Source of the DNA: Prevotellaceae bacterium UBA4336
Lineage (GTDB): Bacteria > Bacteroidota > Bacteroidia > Bacteroidales > Bacteroidaceae
Length of the DNA stretch: 45,920 nt
Direction of reading: 5' to 3'
Assembly (NCBI GenBank): GCA_002394305.1
Contig: DGTM01000007.1
Location: 1-45,920 of the forward strand
In this document: in pieces, positions 1 through 6,865 of the stretch
How positions within the stretch are numbered: the first letter of the stretch is position 1
Layout: every line of letters begins with the position of its first letter
The notes under the pieces: model-generated
Told to the model about the DNA's origin: nothing
Databases searched by the model: none
What the model saw: only the letters and a program-made list of their open reading frames with translations
Made by a program: the position numbers and the translations under genes

Positions 1-72
1 TAAATAGGAAGTTCTTGGATGCTTTTTATGAAAAAGATTAGAGATTAGGGAATAGAGTATGGGAAAAAGTCG

Positions 73-80
73 TATCTTTG
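73..80 (+). promoter_or_regulatory. Bacteroidetes-type promoter (-7 element) for the GH51 gene
   Basis: TATCTTTG matches the TAnnTTTG -7 element of Bacteroidetes sigma factor ABfr. It lies 116 bases before the GH51 start codon, giving a long leader. No convincing TTTG element is visible upstream. Confidence 0.6.
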
Positions 81-106
81 CAGCAGATATATATGTTATC
101 TAATTC

Positions 107-153
107 AAGTTTCGGAACTTTAACTTTCCACAAAAGCATAACAACCGAAACTT
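107..153 (+). repeat. Inverted repeat in the leader of the GH51 gene
   Basis: AAGTTTCGG at 107-115 is the exact reverse complement of CCGAAACTT at 145-153. The pair lies between promoter and start codon and could form a leader hairpin or bind a regulator. The AAGTTTCGGAA string recurs at about 40602, and TAAATAGGAAGTT at the window's first bases recurs at 40619, so part of the sequence here may be a remnant of the hairpin cassette seen at 40.6 kb. Confidence 0.45.
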
Positions 154-196
154 AAATGAAAGACTATTGCTGTTAAATAGAAAAATTACTGCTGTT

Positions 197-2659
197 ATGT
201 TGAAGTTTTACACACGCCTACTTCTTACTCTTTCCATGGCTGTTGCTATCAGCATCCCTGCTACGTCGCAGACGTTGACCGTAGATGCGAGCCAAGTTGT
301 CTGCCAGGTGGAGCCGCTCATCTACGGAGCCGGAGCCGAAGACGTGAACCACGAAATCTATGGCGGCCTGTACGACCAGAAGATTTTCGGCGAAGGCTTC
401 GAGGAGCCGGCATTTTGCGATATCAAAGGCTTCAAGGCTTATGACGAGCGTTGGAGCGTGTCGTCGGGCATGGCTCTGCTCGAAACGTCCAACCACGGCA
501 AGCTCATCTATGAGGGCCGGCAGTTGTCGGGCGGCAGCGTGGAAGTGGAGTTTCGCATGGACGACCTGAATGCAATAGCCGGATTGATAGTGAACGTGAG
601 TGGCGCAGGCACGGGTGCCGATGCCTTCAACGGCTATGAGGTAGCGCTCAACGCACGTCTCGGCTCCCTTGTCCTCGACAAGCATCAGCAGAACTGGCAG
701 CCCATCACGGACACTCCCATGAGCTTCAATCCCCCCGGCGAATGGAACAAGCTGCGCGTCGTCATGGCCAAGTCAAAGCTCACAATATACCTCAACGGTA
801 CGAAAGCCCAGACGTACGAGGACACAAACAGTCCGCTCACCTCGGGCTACATAGGCTTGCGCTCCTATGGAGGCTCAGCAGCATTCAGGAATCTGAAGGT
901 GGCAGGAAAGGAAGTCGCCTTCGAGAGCGACGGACCTAACGTTTCGGGCATGTGGACGGCACTCGGCGAGGGTATCTTCGAACACGACTCCTCCGAGCCT
1001 TTTACCGGCAAATATGCGCAGAAGATTAGTGGCAGCCAAGGCGTAGGCATCTACAACATGGGCCTCAATCGCTGGGGTATCGGCATCAATAAGGACGAGA
1101 CACTCAAAACTTCGATGTTCCTGAAAGGCTCAGGCAAAGTGCAAATCGCCCTCCAGTCGGCAGATGGAAGCAAGGAATACGCTCGCACGGAAATCGGTGG
1201 TCTCACGGATGAATGGCAACGTTTCGACGCCGAGCTGACGCCAACGGAAAACGATCCGAAAGGACGTCTAGTGCTTGAGCTCGCAGAAGAGGGTAGCGTC
1301 TGGATCGACCAGGTACTGCTCTGCACCGCTTCTTATCCTTTCCGACGCGACATCACCGATGCCTTCCGCGAGCAGCACCTCACCTTCCTCCGCTACGGAG
1401 GTACGATGGTCAATGCCGCAGGCTACATGACAAAGCACATGACGGGCAGCCGTCTCGAGCGTCAGCCCTATTTCGGGCACTGGTACCGCTATGCCACAAA
1501 CGGCTTCGCAATACCCGAGTTCGTGGAGTTTGCACGCCTCATCGGCACCGAACCATGCTTTGCCATCAACATCGAAGACAAGCCCTCCGACGTTCTTGCC
1601 TTGCTTCGGTACATCGAGCCTTACGGGTTGAAGTACATTGAGATAGGCAACGAAGAGAACCTCTTCAGTACCGCCCGACACGACTACGAGCATTACGTGG
1701 AACGTTACCTCGTCTTGTACGAAGCCATTCATGCCGCCTATCCGAGCCTTCAGTTCATCAATGCAGCCTGGTGGAGACCGGATGAAGTGGAAACGATGAA
1801 GTACGTCTTCCTCTCGCTCGACGGCAAATGCGACTTCTGGGACTACCATCCATGGACCGAGATACCACAGCAAGCCAAGGACATAGAAGCGGCAATAGCA
1901 CAGATGCGCAATCTCTTCCTCGAATGGAACCCGCAGACCACGATGCGATGTGCCATCCTCGAAGAGAACGGCAATACGCACGACATGGCCCGCGCACTTG
2001 CCCATGCCGTCATGCTGGGCGTGGTCCGTCGCTCCGGAGGCTTCGCTGCGCTGGACAGTCCCGCCAATGCCTTGCAACCGATAGGGCAGAACGACAACGG
2101 ATGGGACCAGGGACAAATCTTCTTCTCACCCTCCGAAGTATGGATGCAACCCCCGTTCTATGCCCAGCAGATGGCAGCCTCGAACCATCAGCCACTGCTC
2201 GTGCAGAGCAGCTGCAGCACGTCGGCAAACCTCGACTATACTGCCACGCGCAACGAAGCAGGCGACACCCTCGTGCTTCACATCGTGAACTATTCCACCA
2301 CGACGCGAGGCCTGACGCTCAAAATAAACGGCTTCGGAGAGGTGGGGAACATCTCAACCCTTACGCTCAGCGGTTCTCTCGGAGGAGAGAACACACGCGA
2401 AAATCCCACGCGCTTCGTGCCTGTAGAGTCGGAGGCAACACCTGGAGCAAGGATTATCCTCAAGCCCTACAGCTACAACGTCGTCCGCATTGCTGCAAAA
2501 GATGCAGGCACGGGGATGAGCAAAGTCAGCTGTTCCGTACCGGATGCCAAGACCGGAATATACAGCCTCAGCGGAATGCCGCTTGCCAAACCCGAAGGAC
2601 TCTATGTCCGCGACGGCAGAAAATGGATGAGAGATAAGAGCGGGGAGCTTCCGGAATAA
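197..2659 (+). CDS. Secreted GH51 alpha-L-arabinofuranosidase with inserted LamG/DUF1080-like domain
   Basis: Predicted to release terminal arabinofuranosyl residues from plant arabinan or arabinoxylan outside the cytoplasm. I start at ATG 197 (820 residues): it gives a clean signal peptide (MLKFYTRLLLTLSMAVAIS), whereas the upstream in-frame alternative is TTG at 167. After the signal peptide comes a short GH51 strand, then a jelly-roll insert of the LamG/DUF1080 type at about 65-235, a CBM-like sandwich at about 250-380, and the catalytic barrel from about 390. The acid/base is probably the first Glu of EIGNEEN (codon at 1652) and the nucleophile a Glu of ILEENGN (codon near 1961). The C-terminus carries the short sorting-like tail (GIYSLSGMPL...GLYVRDGRKW). 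Its last residues, DKSGELPE, are encoded by a 22-bp repeat unit that supplies the stop codon. Transcribed alone. GH51 is well supported; substrate is inferred. Confidence 0.85.
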   Translation: MLKFYTRLLLTLSMAVAISIPATSQTLTVDASQVVCQVEPLIYGAGAEDVNHEIYGGLYDQKIFGEGFEEPAFCDIKGFKAYDERWSVSSGMALLETSNHGKLIYEGRQLSGGSVEVEFRMDDLNAIAGLIVNVSGAGTGADAFNGYEVALNARLGSLVLDKHQQNWQPITDTPMSFNPPGEWNKLRVVMAKSKLTIYLNGTKAQTYEDTNSPLTSGYIGLRSYGGSAAFRNLKVAGKEVAFESDGPNVSGMWTALGEGIFEHDSSEPFTGKYAQKISGSQGVGIYNMGLNRWGIGINKDETLKTSMFLKGSGKVQIALQSADGSKEYARTEIGGLTDEWQRFDAELTPTENDPKGRLVLELAEEGSVWIDQVLLCTASYPFRRDITDAFREQHLTFLRYGGTMVNAAGYMTKHMTGSRLERQPYFGHWYRYATNGFAIPEFVEFARLIGTEPCFAINIEDKPSDVLALLRYIEPYGLKYIEIGNEENLFSTARHDYEHYVERYLVLYEAIHAAYPSLQFINAAWWRPDEVETMKYVFLSLDGKCDFWDYHPWTEIPQQAKDIEAAIAQMRNLFLEWNPQTTMRCAILEENGNTHDMARALAHAVMLGVVRRSGGFAALDSPANALQPIGQNDNGWDQGQIFFSPSEVWMQPPFYAQQMAASNHQPLLVQSSCSTSANLDYTATRNEAGDTLVLHIVNYSTTTRGLTLKINGFGEVGNISTLTLSGSLGGENTRENPTRFVPVESEATPGARIILKPYSYNVVRIAAKDAGTGMSKVSCSVPDAKTGIYSLSGMPLAKPEGLYVRDGRKWMRDKSGELPE

Positions 2660-2699
2660 GAGCGGGGAGCTTCTGGGACAAGAGCGGGCTGTGACAAAG
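2634..2699. repeat. 22-bp palindromic repeat array I (3 units)
   Basis: Three 22-base units start at 2634, 2656 and 2678. The first two begin ATAAGAGCGGGGAGCTTC and differ only near their ends; the third is degenerate. Unit 1 is inside the GH51 gene and unit 2 provides its TAA stop. Same family as the arrays at 28539 and 40371. Confidence 0.8.
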
Positions 2700-2701
2700 A
2701 G

Positions 2702-2730
2702 AAAAGGGGCATGTCTTTTCGACATGCCCC
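2702..2730 (-). terminator. Rho-independent terminator of tRNA-Phe, possibly bidirectional
   Basis: GGGGCATGTC (2706-2715) and GACATGCCCC (2721-2730) form a perfect 10-bp stem with a 5-base loop. On the minus strand it is followed by TTTTC, 15 bases after the tRNA-Phe end. On the plus strand it lies 46 bases after the GH51 stop and could serve that gene too. Confidence 0.75.
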
Positions 2731-2744
2731 CTTCGTTTGCTGTG

Positions 2745-2817
2745 TGGTGCCACCAGGAATCGAACCGGGGACACAAGGATTTTCAGTCCTTTGCTCTACC
2801 AACTGAGCTATGGCACC
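2745..2817 (-). tRNA. tRNA-Phe (GAA)
   Basis: Cloverleaf of 73 bases: acceptor GGTGCCA/TGGCACC with discriminator A, D arm GCTC..GAGC, anticodon stem AAGGA/TCCTT around CTGAAAA (anticodon GAA), and TTCGATT T-loop. CCA is not encoded. The T-stem strands read CCCGG and CCTGG, leaving a C-T mismatch in the middle pair, which is unusual. Confidence 0.95.
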
Positions 2818-2855
2818 ATTCTGTGTTTTTGCTCCCTCCTCTGAGTTTGCGAGTG

Positions 2856-2863
2856 CAAAGGTA
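2856..2863 (-). promoter_or_regulatory. -7 promoter element for tRNA-Phe
   Basis: On the minus strand TACCTTTG fits TAnnTTTG exactly and lies 38 bases before the tRNA-Phe 5' end. It is divergent from the tRNA-Pro promoter. Confidence 0.65.
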
Positions 2864-2978
2864 AGGCAAAAAACTGAACTGCGCAAGCAAATAAGCAAAA
2901 ATTTGGCAGAAAAGTATATTTTTCCTGCATCTGCATGCAATTTTTTGATTTTCTCTTTCCTCTTTTCTCTTTTTTTCG

Positions 2979-2986
2979 TACCTTTG
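2979..2986 (+). promoter_or_regulatory. -7 promoter element for tRNA-Pro
   Basis: TACCTTTG matches TAnnTTTG, 64 bases before the tRNA-Pro 5' end, preceded by a T-rich stretch. Confidence 0.65.
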
Positions 2987-3050
2987 CACCGGTTTTCAAA
3001 GAACCGCTCTTGGTAGCTCTTGCACCAAGGCACGCTTTTAAGGCGTGGAA

Positions 3051-3123
3051 CGGAAAGTAGCGCAGTTGGTAGCGTACCACGTTCGGGACGTGGGGGTCGG
3101 GAGTTCGAGTCTCCTCTTTCCGA
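3051..3123 (+). tRNA. tRNA-Pro (CGG)
   Basis: Acceptor CGGAAAG/CTTTCCG with the C1-G72 pair typical of proline tRNAs, discriminator A, anticodon stem CCACG/CGTGG around TTCGGGA (anticodon CGG), T-loop TTCGAGT. CCA is not encoded. A run of six T (3125-3130) follows, and a heptamer repeat tract begins directly after it. Confidence 0.95.
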
Positions 3124-3130
3124 CTTTTTT

Positions 3131-3200
3131 CATTGACCATTGAACATTGACCATTGAACATTGAACATTGAACATTGAACATTGAGCATTGAAAGCTGAA
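3131..3200. repeat. Heptamer tandem repeat A (TGAACAT type, 10 units)
   Basis: Ten consecutive 7-base units, mostly CATTGAA (rotation TGAACAT), with variants CATTGAC, CATTGAG and AGCTGAA. It starts 7 bases after the tRNA-Pro end. First of a family of TGAANNN tracts in this window. Confidence 0.9.
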
Positions 3201-3211
3201 GGCGGAAGCAA

Positions 3212-3260
3212 ATTCTTCATTCCTCATTCTTCATTTTTCATTCTTCATTCTTCATTCAAT
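3212..3260. repeat. Heptamer tandem repeat B (TGAAGAA type, 6-7 units)
   Basis: Units on the plus strand are ATTCTTC, ATTCCTC, ATTCTTC, ATTTTTC, ATTCTTC, ATTCTTC and a seventh partial unit. On the minus strand these are TGAAGAA rotations. The seventh unit contains the TGA stop codon of the DUF3108 gene. Confidence 0.85.
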
Positions 3261-4098
3261 GCCTCAGCCCCTTGCTTTCCCTGAGATAAGCCTTTGCTGT
3301 GCCGAAGCGGAGGAAGAGGTCGAGGCGGACGGGGATGTGGTTGTCGTCGTCGGAGATATAGAAGGTGATAATCTCCTTTTCCTTCCCCTCTGGATATTCC
3401 ACGAACGAGAAGACCAGGCAGCGATGCTCCTTGCCTGTGGACTTCATGCGGAACGTTTCGCGTCCGCGATAGATGAGCGTGATGTTCTCCACCTTATGTC
3501 CGTCGGCCATCGGGAAGTGCAGCTTCTGCCCCTTGCGGATGTCCTCTATGCGGAACGAGCGTGCCCGGAGCAGCATGCTCATCATGTCGTAGATGCAGCC
3601 GATGCCGTCGTACGTCCGTTCCGAGACCTGTCCGTCGCGCCCCCGGTAGCGCTGGCGCAGATGTGTCGTGCCCCCGGAGTAGGCGTACCACACCTCGTCC
3701 ACATAGTAGCGGCCGCCCTCGTTGGCACCCTTCTTGAAGTAGAGCGGCGTCATGTCGGGCGTGATGATGCTCTGCAGGGTGTCGCGCATCATGAAGAAAC
3801 GGTCCAGGCGGTCGCTGGTACGGGTGATGAGATAACCCTTGTAGGCTGGTTTCCCTTCCCACGTCGTCTCCTTGATGTTCATGGTGGCCGAACCGGCACT
3901 GACCCAAATGAACTTCCAGTTGAAGAAGAGGTCGTAGGTCAGCTCTTCGCCGGGCAGGAAGGCTGTGTTCTCTGCCGAGCATTGGGAGTAAAGGGGCAAG
4001 GAGCATGGGGCAAATGACAAGAGAAAAAGAAGATAGAGGAAGACAGAACGGTTGCCTCCTTTTATTCCTTTATTTATACATAATCTCCGAGACTTCAT
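3256..4098 (-). CDS. DUF3108 domain-containing secreted protein
   Basis: Length 280 residues. The N-terminus is basic, followed by a hydrophobic segment (VFLYLLFLLSFAPCSLPLYS) that looks like a signal peptide. The rest, from FLPGEELTYDLFFNWKFIWV to the end, has the strand pattern of DUF3108, a family of periplasmic or surface proteins of unknown function, including the usual G/S-A-G-x-A-x-M turn and a LDLFLRFGTAKAYL ending. It lies 15 bases downstream of the Ig-like lipoprotein gene on the same strand and is almost surely co-transcribed with it. Its stop codon is built into a heptamer repeat tract, so the original 3' end may have been altered by the repeat. Confidence 0.8.
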   Translation of the reverse strand: MKSRRLCINKGIKGGNRSVFLYLLFLLSFAPCSLPLYSQCSAENTAFLPGEELTYDLFFNWKFIWVSAGSATMNIKETTWEGKPAYKGYLITRTSDRLDRFFMMRDTLQSIITPDMTPLYFKKGANEGGRYYVDEVWYAYSGGTTHLRQRYRGRDGQVSERTYDGIGCIYDMMSMLLRARSFRIEDIRKGQKLHFPMADGHKVENITLIYRGRETFRMKSTGKEHRCLVFSFVEYPEGKEKEIITFYISDDDNHIPVRLDLFLRFGTAKAYLRESKGLRH

Positions 4099-4113
4099 TT
4101 GCTAAATAATGTG

Positions 4114-6084
4114 TCAAGAGCGTTTCCCCTGCTTCTCCTCCAGCTTCTTGCGCGCGCGTTCCTCGTTGCGGTTCTTCACGCTCCGCTGCTTGTCGGGCTT
4201 CTGCTTGGTTATCTCCATGGGCTTCTGCTTGGTGCGCGGTATCTCGAGGGGAGCCCAGTCCTGCTCGATGTCCCACTTTGCCTTCACGCGGATGGGCTGG
4301 GGGAAGTAGAAGACACGTTCGGGCTGCAGGCCGGCGGAATAGTCGCCGGTGTCCCATATGCCGCTGCCGTTCTCGTCGATGAAGCAACGCATGTAGTAGT
4401 CGGTAGGCTTCAGGTAGAAGAAGTCGGCACGCCCGTCCTTGTCTGCCACGCGCTCTGCCAGGACCTTGTCGCCCTTGTTGAGCAGTTGCACGACAATCTT
4501 TGCCGAGTCGGTTGGCAACAGGACATGCACGAAGAGCGAACCAAAGGCATCTTCGCCCTTGACCGTAAACTCAGTCTTTATGGAGCGGCAGGAGTTTCCC
4601 ATGACGCCGACGATGGCCGCGCTGTCCACTTCGAAGCGGTACTGGCGCTTCTCCTCCCACTCGGCATAGAGCGTGTAGGACTTCACGTCGCGGTCCGGCA
4701 GGAAGAGGAAGGGCTCGGGCTGCCAGACGGTGTCCACCTTGATGAAGAAACGCATGCGCGACGTGTCGACACGGGCTATAGGTTCCTTGGCCGTATAGTG
4801 CACGTTCTGGTTCGGGTCGATGCTGCCCGAGGGCTTTGCCGAGATGTCGAGCAAGGTCTTCGTAAAGGGGTTCTCCTCGGGTGGCAGCGGTTCCTTCGAC
4901 CGCTTGGCACGCTTCTCGCGCTGCTTCCGCCAGTCCTCCGTCTTCTTTTCCTGTTCCTTCAGGATCTTCTGCCACGTCACACGGGGAACTTCCTCGTACG
5001 TCTCGGTATGAGGCTGCAACGTGCCCGTGCTGTCGGTCTCGAGGAACGTGAGCTCGAACTTCAGGGTGTCCTCGCTATGCGTGAAGGCGGTGTCGGTAAT
5101 CCAATAGGTGATGGTGTCGAAGTGGAGCGAAGCGTCTGGCACAAGGCATTTCTCGTCGAAGTTCAGGCCACGGATGACGGGCAGCGTATCAGCGGGGGCT
5201 GTGAAGAAGAGCCTCAGGACGTCCGGGTCGGGGCGCTCCATCTTGAGCAGGTGCTGGTCCTGTCCGGCTTCAAGGAATGCCTCGAGCACCAGATTGTCGG
5301 GGTAATAGTGTGTGTAGGGAATCACGCGGATGGAGTCGTAGTGGGTAGAGTCGCGCCAGATGGTGTCCATGCGCACGTCGGGCTTGCAGGATGTGGTGAA
5401 GGTGTCGGTCATGAAGGCGATGCGCTCGCTCTTCTGCGAGAAGAGGAGGTTGCCGTCCTTGTCGTCGAGGGCACAGGCAAAGTAACGGCCCGCCTTGACG
5501 CCCTTGATGCTGAACTGGCCGGAGCCGTTGGTGCGCGAGACACGGCTGAACACCCGCTCCCGGAGCACCGTGTCGGACAGGACGGAGTCGACGGGATAGA
5601 GGCCGACGAGCATACCCTTCACCGGCTCCAGGTCCTCGGCATTGAGCACTGTGCCAGCCACTTCCATCGTGTCTATCGCATCGCCCGTGCTGAAGGTGTA
5701 GGTATAGTTGCCCATGGGGTTGCCCTCGTTGTTGTCCGTGATGGCGTCGCCGAAGTCGATGGTATAGGTTGTGTTCGCCTGCAGGGAGTCGAAGAGTGTT
5801 ATCTTCACGCGCTTGCCGTCGGCACGGATATTGGCAGGCTCCAGCTGCGGCGGCGAGACGATGACCTTCTCATTGGCATTCTCCAGCTTGATGAATTCGT
5901 TGAAGAATATCTGCATCTTGCGGCTGGTGATGCCCGTGGACTTGTCCATCGGATTGCTCCCGACGACCTTGGGCGGTATCTCGTCGTAGATACCGCCGTC
6001 AGGACTGCCAATGCTTGCGCAGGCAGCAAGAAGAAGCAACGCAGAGGCTGCAAGTAAGTGTCCCTTCTTCACGTTTTTCGCCAT
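4114..6084 (-). CDS. Ig-like domain-containing lipoprotein
   Basis: Length 656 residues. The signal sequence ends in a lipobox (LLAAC, Cys22), so it is a predicted lipoprotein. An N-terminal Ig-like (Big_5 type) domain runs at about 34-135 (PPKVVGSNPMDKSTGI to YTYTFSTGDA). It is followed by carboxypeptidase-regulatory-like strands (GTVLNAEDLEPVKGMLVGLY) and several further beta-rich repeats containing short charged inserts (KILKEQEKKTEDWRKQREKR). The C-terminus is strongly basic (Lys/Arg-rich, last about 35 residues). This family is common in Bacteroidales and its role is unknown; surface or envelope scaffolding is an inference. First gene of a two-gene operon with the DUF3108 gene. The promoter is so close that the mRNA would have almost no leader. 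Confidence 0.8.
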   Translation of the reverse strand: MAKNVKKGHLLAASALLLLAACASIGSPDGGIYDEIPPKVVGSNPMDKSTGITSRKMQIFFNEFIKLENANEKVIVSPPQLEPANIRADGKRVKITLFDSLQANTTYTIDFGDAITDNNEGNPMGNYTYTFSTGDAIDTMEVAGTVLNAEDLEPVKGMLVGLYPVDSVLSDTVLRERVFSRVSRTNGSGQFSIKGVKAGRYFACALDDKDGNLLFSQKSERIAFMTDTFTTSCKPDVRMDTIWRDSTHYDSIRVIPYTHYYPDNLVLEAFLEAGQDQHLLKMERPDPDVLRLFFTAPADTLPVIRGLNFDEKCLVPDASLHFDTITYWITDTAFTHSEDTLKFELTFLETDSTGTLQPHTETYEEVPRVTWQKILKEQEKKTEDWRKQREKRAKRSKEPLPPEENPFTKTLLDISAKPSGSIDPNQNVHYTAKEPIARVDTSRMRFFIKVDTVWQPEPFLFLPDRDVKSYTLYAEWEEKRQYRFEVDSAAIVGVMGNSCRSIKTEFTVKGEDAFGSLFVHVLLPTDSAKIVVQLLNKGDKVLAERVADKDGRADFFYLKPTDYYMRCFIDENGSGIWDTGDYSAGLQPERVFYFPQPIRVKAKWDIEQDWAPLEIPRTKQKPMEITKQKPDKQRSVKNRNEERARKKLEEKQGKRS

Positions 6085-6092
6085 TTCATTTG

Positions 6093-6100
6093 CAAAGGTA
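6093..6100 (-). promoter_or_regulatory. -7 promoter element of the lipoprotein operon
   Basis: Minus-strand TACCTTTG, followed by only 8 bases (CAAATGAA) before the ATG at 6084. With initiation a few bases after the element, the leader would be about 2-5 nt, leaving no room for a ribosome-binding site. Confidence 0.7.
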
Positions 6101-6180
6101 CGAAGAAAAAGTGAAAAGCAGAAAAAGAGAAAAGGTGAAAAAAAGAACTTTTCAGCTTTATTAAGCTTTTTGCCCTTCAG

Positions 6181-6565
6181 GGTAACTATTCAGCGAATAG
6201 CGTCGGCATATAACTGATGAAGTGAAAAGAAACGAATTGGGATAATTATAATAAATCCTATCCGCGAAGAAGAATAATACTTCCATTTGCGCGAGTTTAA
6301 CCCAAATCGGTCATTAGAATTTTAGTCAGCGTGCATTTCTTTTTAGAGCAGGTTTTCGTCTTATGTAAGGGAGCAATGCGGGCATTGTGACCGCACATAA
6401 GGCGGAAAGATGCCAAGAAGAAATGTGCGAGGACTAAAATAGAAGTTCGTAGATTCATATCTTTGAGTCCTTCGTTCTAATGACCGATTTGGGTTTATTA
6501 TTATCATCATTCCAATTCGTTTCCTAATAATAAGATACCTGTTGACCTTTCGCTGAATAGTTACC
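6181..6565. mobile_element. Large palindromic MITE-like element A
   Basis: Nested inverted repeats cover about 385 bases: GGTAACTATTCAGCGAA (6181-6197) with its exact complement at 6549-6565; an AACGAATTGGGATAATTATA-type arm near 6230 facing a TTTATTATTATC...CCAATTCGTTT arm at 6495-6524; a perfect 20-base pair at 6300-6319 and 6475-6494; and ATTTTAGTC facing GACTAAAAT. The centre is GC-richer. There is no transposase or credible ORF. A shorter relative in opposite orientation lies at about 9094-9200, on the other side of the LRR gene. It fills most of the 781-base gap between the lipoprotein and LRR genes. Confidence 0.7.
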
Positions 6566-6672
6566 CTTCTTTTGACAAAAGATATTTCTATAAAGGAATT
6601 AGCTTCTGCCTTTCTCTGCACCCGCCAGCGAAGGACATCAGCGAAAGCCGTCAAGTTTAGGAAGAACAAAAA

Positions 6673-6838
6673 GAAGGATGTGTCAAAACACAACCACAAA
6701 GCTTTTAACCACGAATTGCACGAATTACACAAATTAATAATTAACTAACTACCAGCAGTTGAATAATTCGTGCTGGTTCGTGCAATTCGTGGTTAAATCA
6801 TAAAAGATAGTCTGTCCTTTTATTTTGGCATACCCTCA
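6673..6838. repeat. Hairpin element with imperfect terminal repeats
   Basis: A perfect 21-base inverted repeat (6704-6724 and 6777-6797, core AACCACGAATTGCACGAA) encloses a 52-base AT-rich loop. The ends read GGATGTGTCAAAAC (from 6677) and TTTTGGCATACCCTC (to 6838). These resemble, as inverted terminal motifs, the ends of the 9030-9282 element. It lies 27 bases downstream of the LRR stop codon and could act as that gene's terminator. Confidence 0.55.
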
Positions 6839-6865
6839 TGATGTTAATAAGAACAAGTCTTGTCA

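Noticed and set aside
167..196. TTG at 167 as the GH51 start
   Set aside because: ATG at 197 begins a standard signal peptide; the extra residues do not improve it.
197..2659. Part of a polysaccharide utilisation locus
   Set aside because: No SusC/SusD pair, hybrid two-component sensor or further glycosidases lie nearby; the GH51 and GH43 genes are 40 kb apart.
4099..6057. A 652-residue open frame on the plus strand opposite the lipoprotein gene
   Set aside because: The minus-strand frame has a lipobox, an Ig-like domain and a promoter. The opposite frame is rich in Leu, Val, Gly and His with no recognisable domain, as expected for an antisense shadow in GC-rich DNA.
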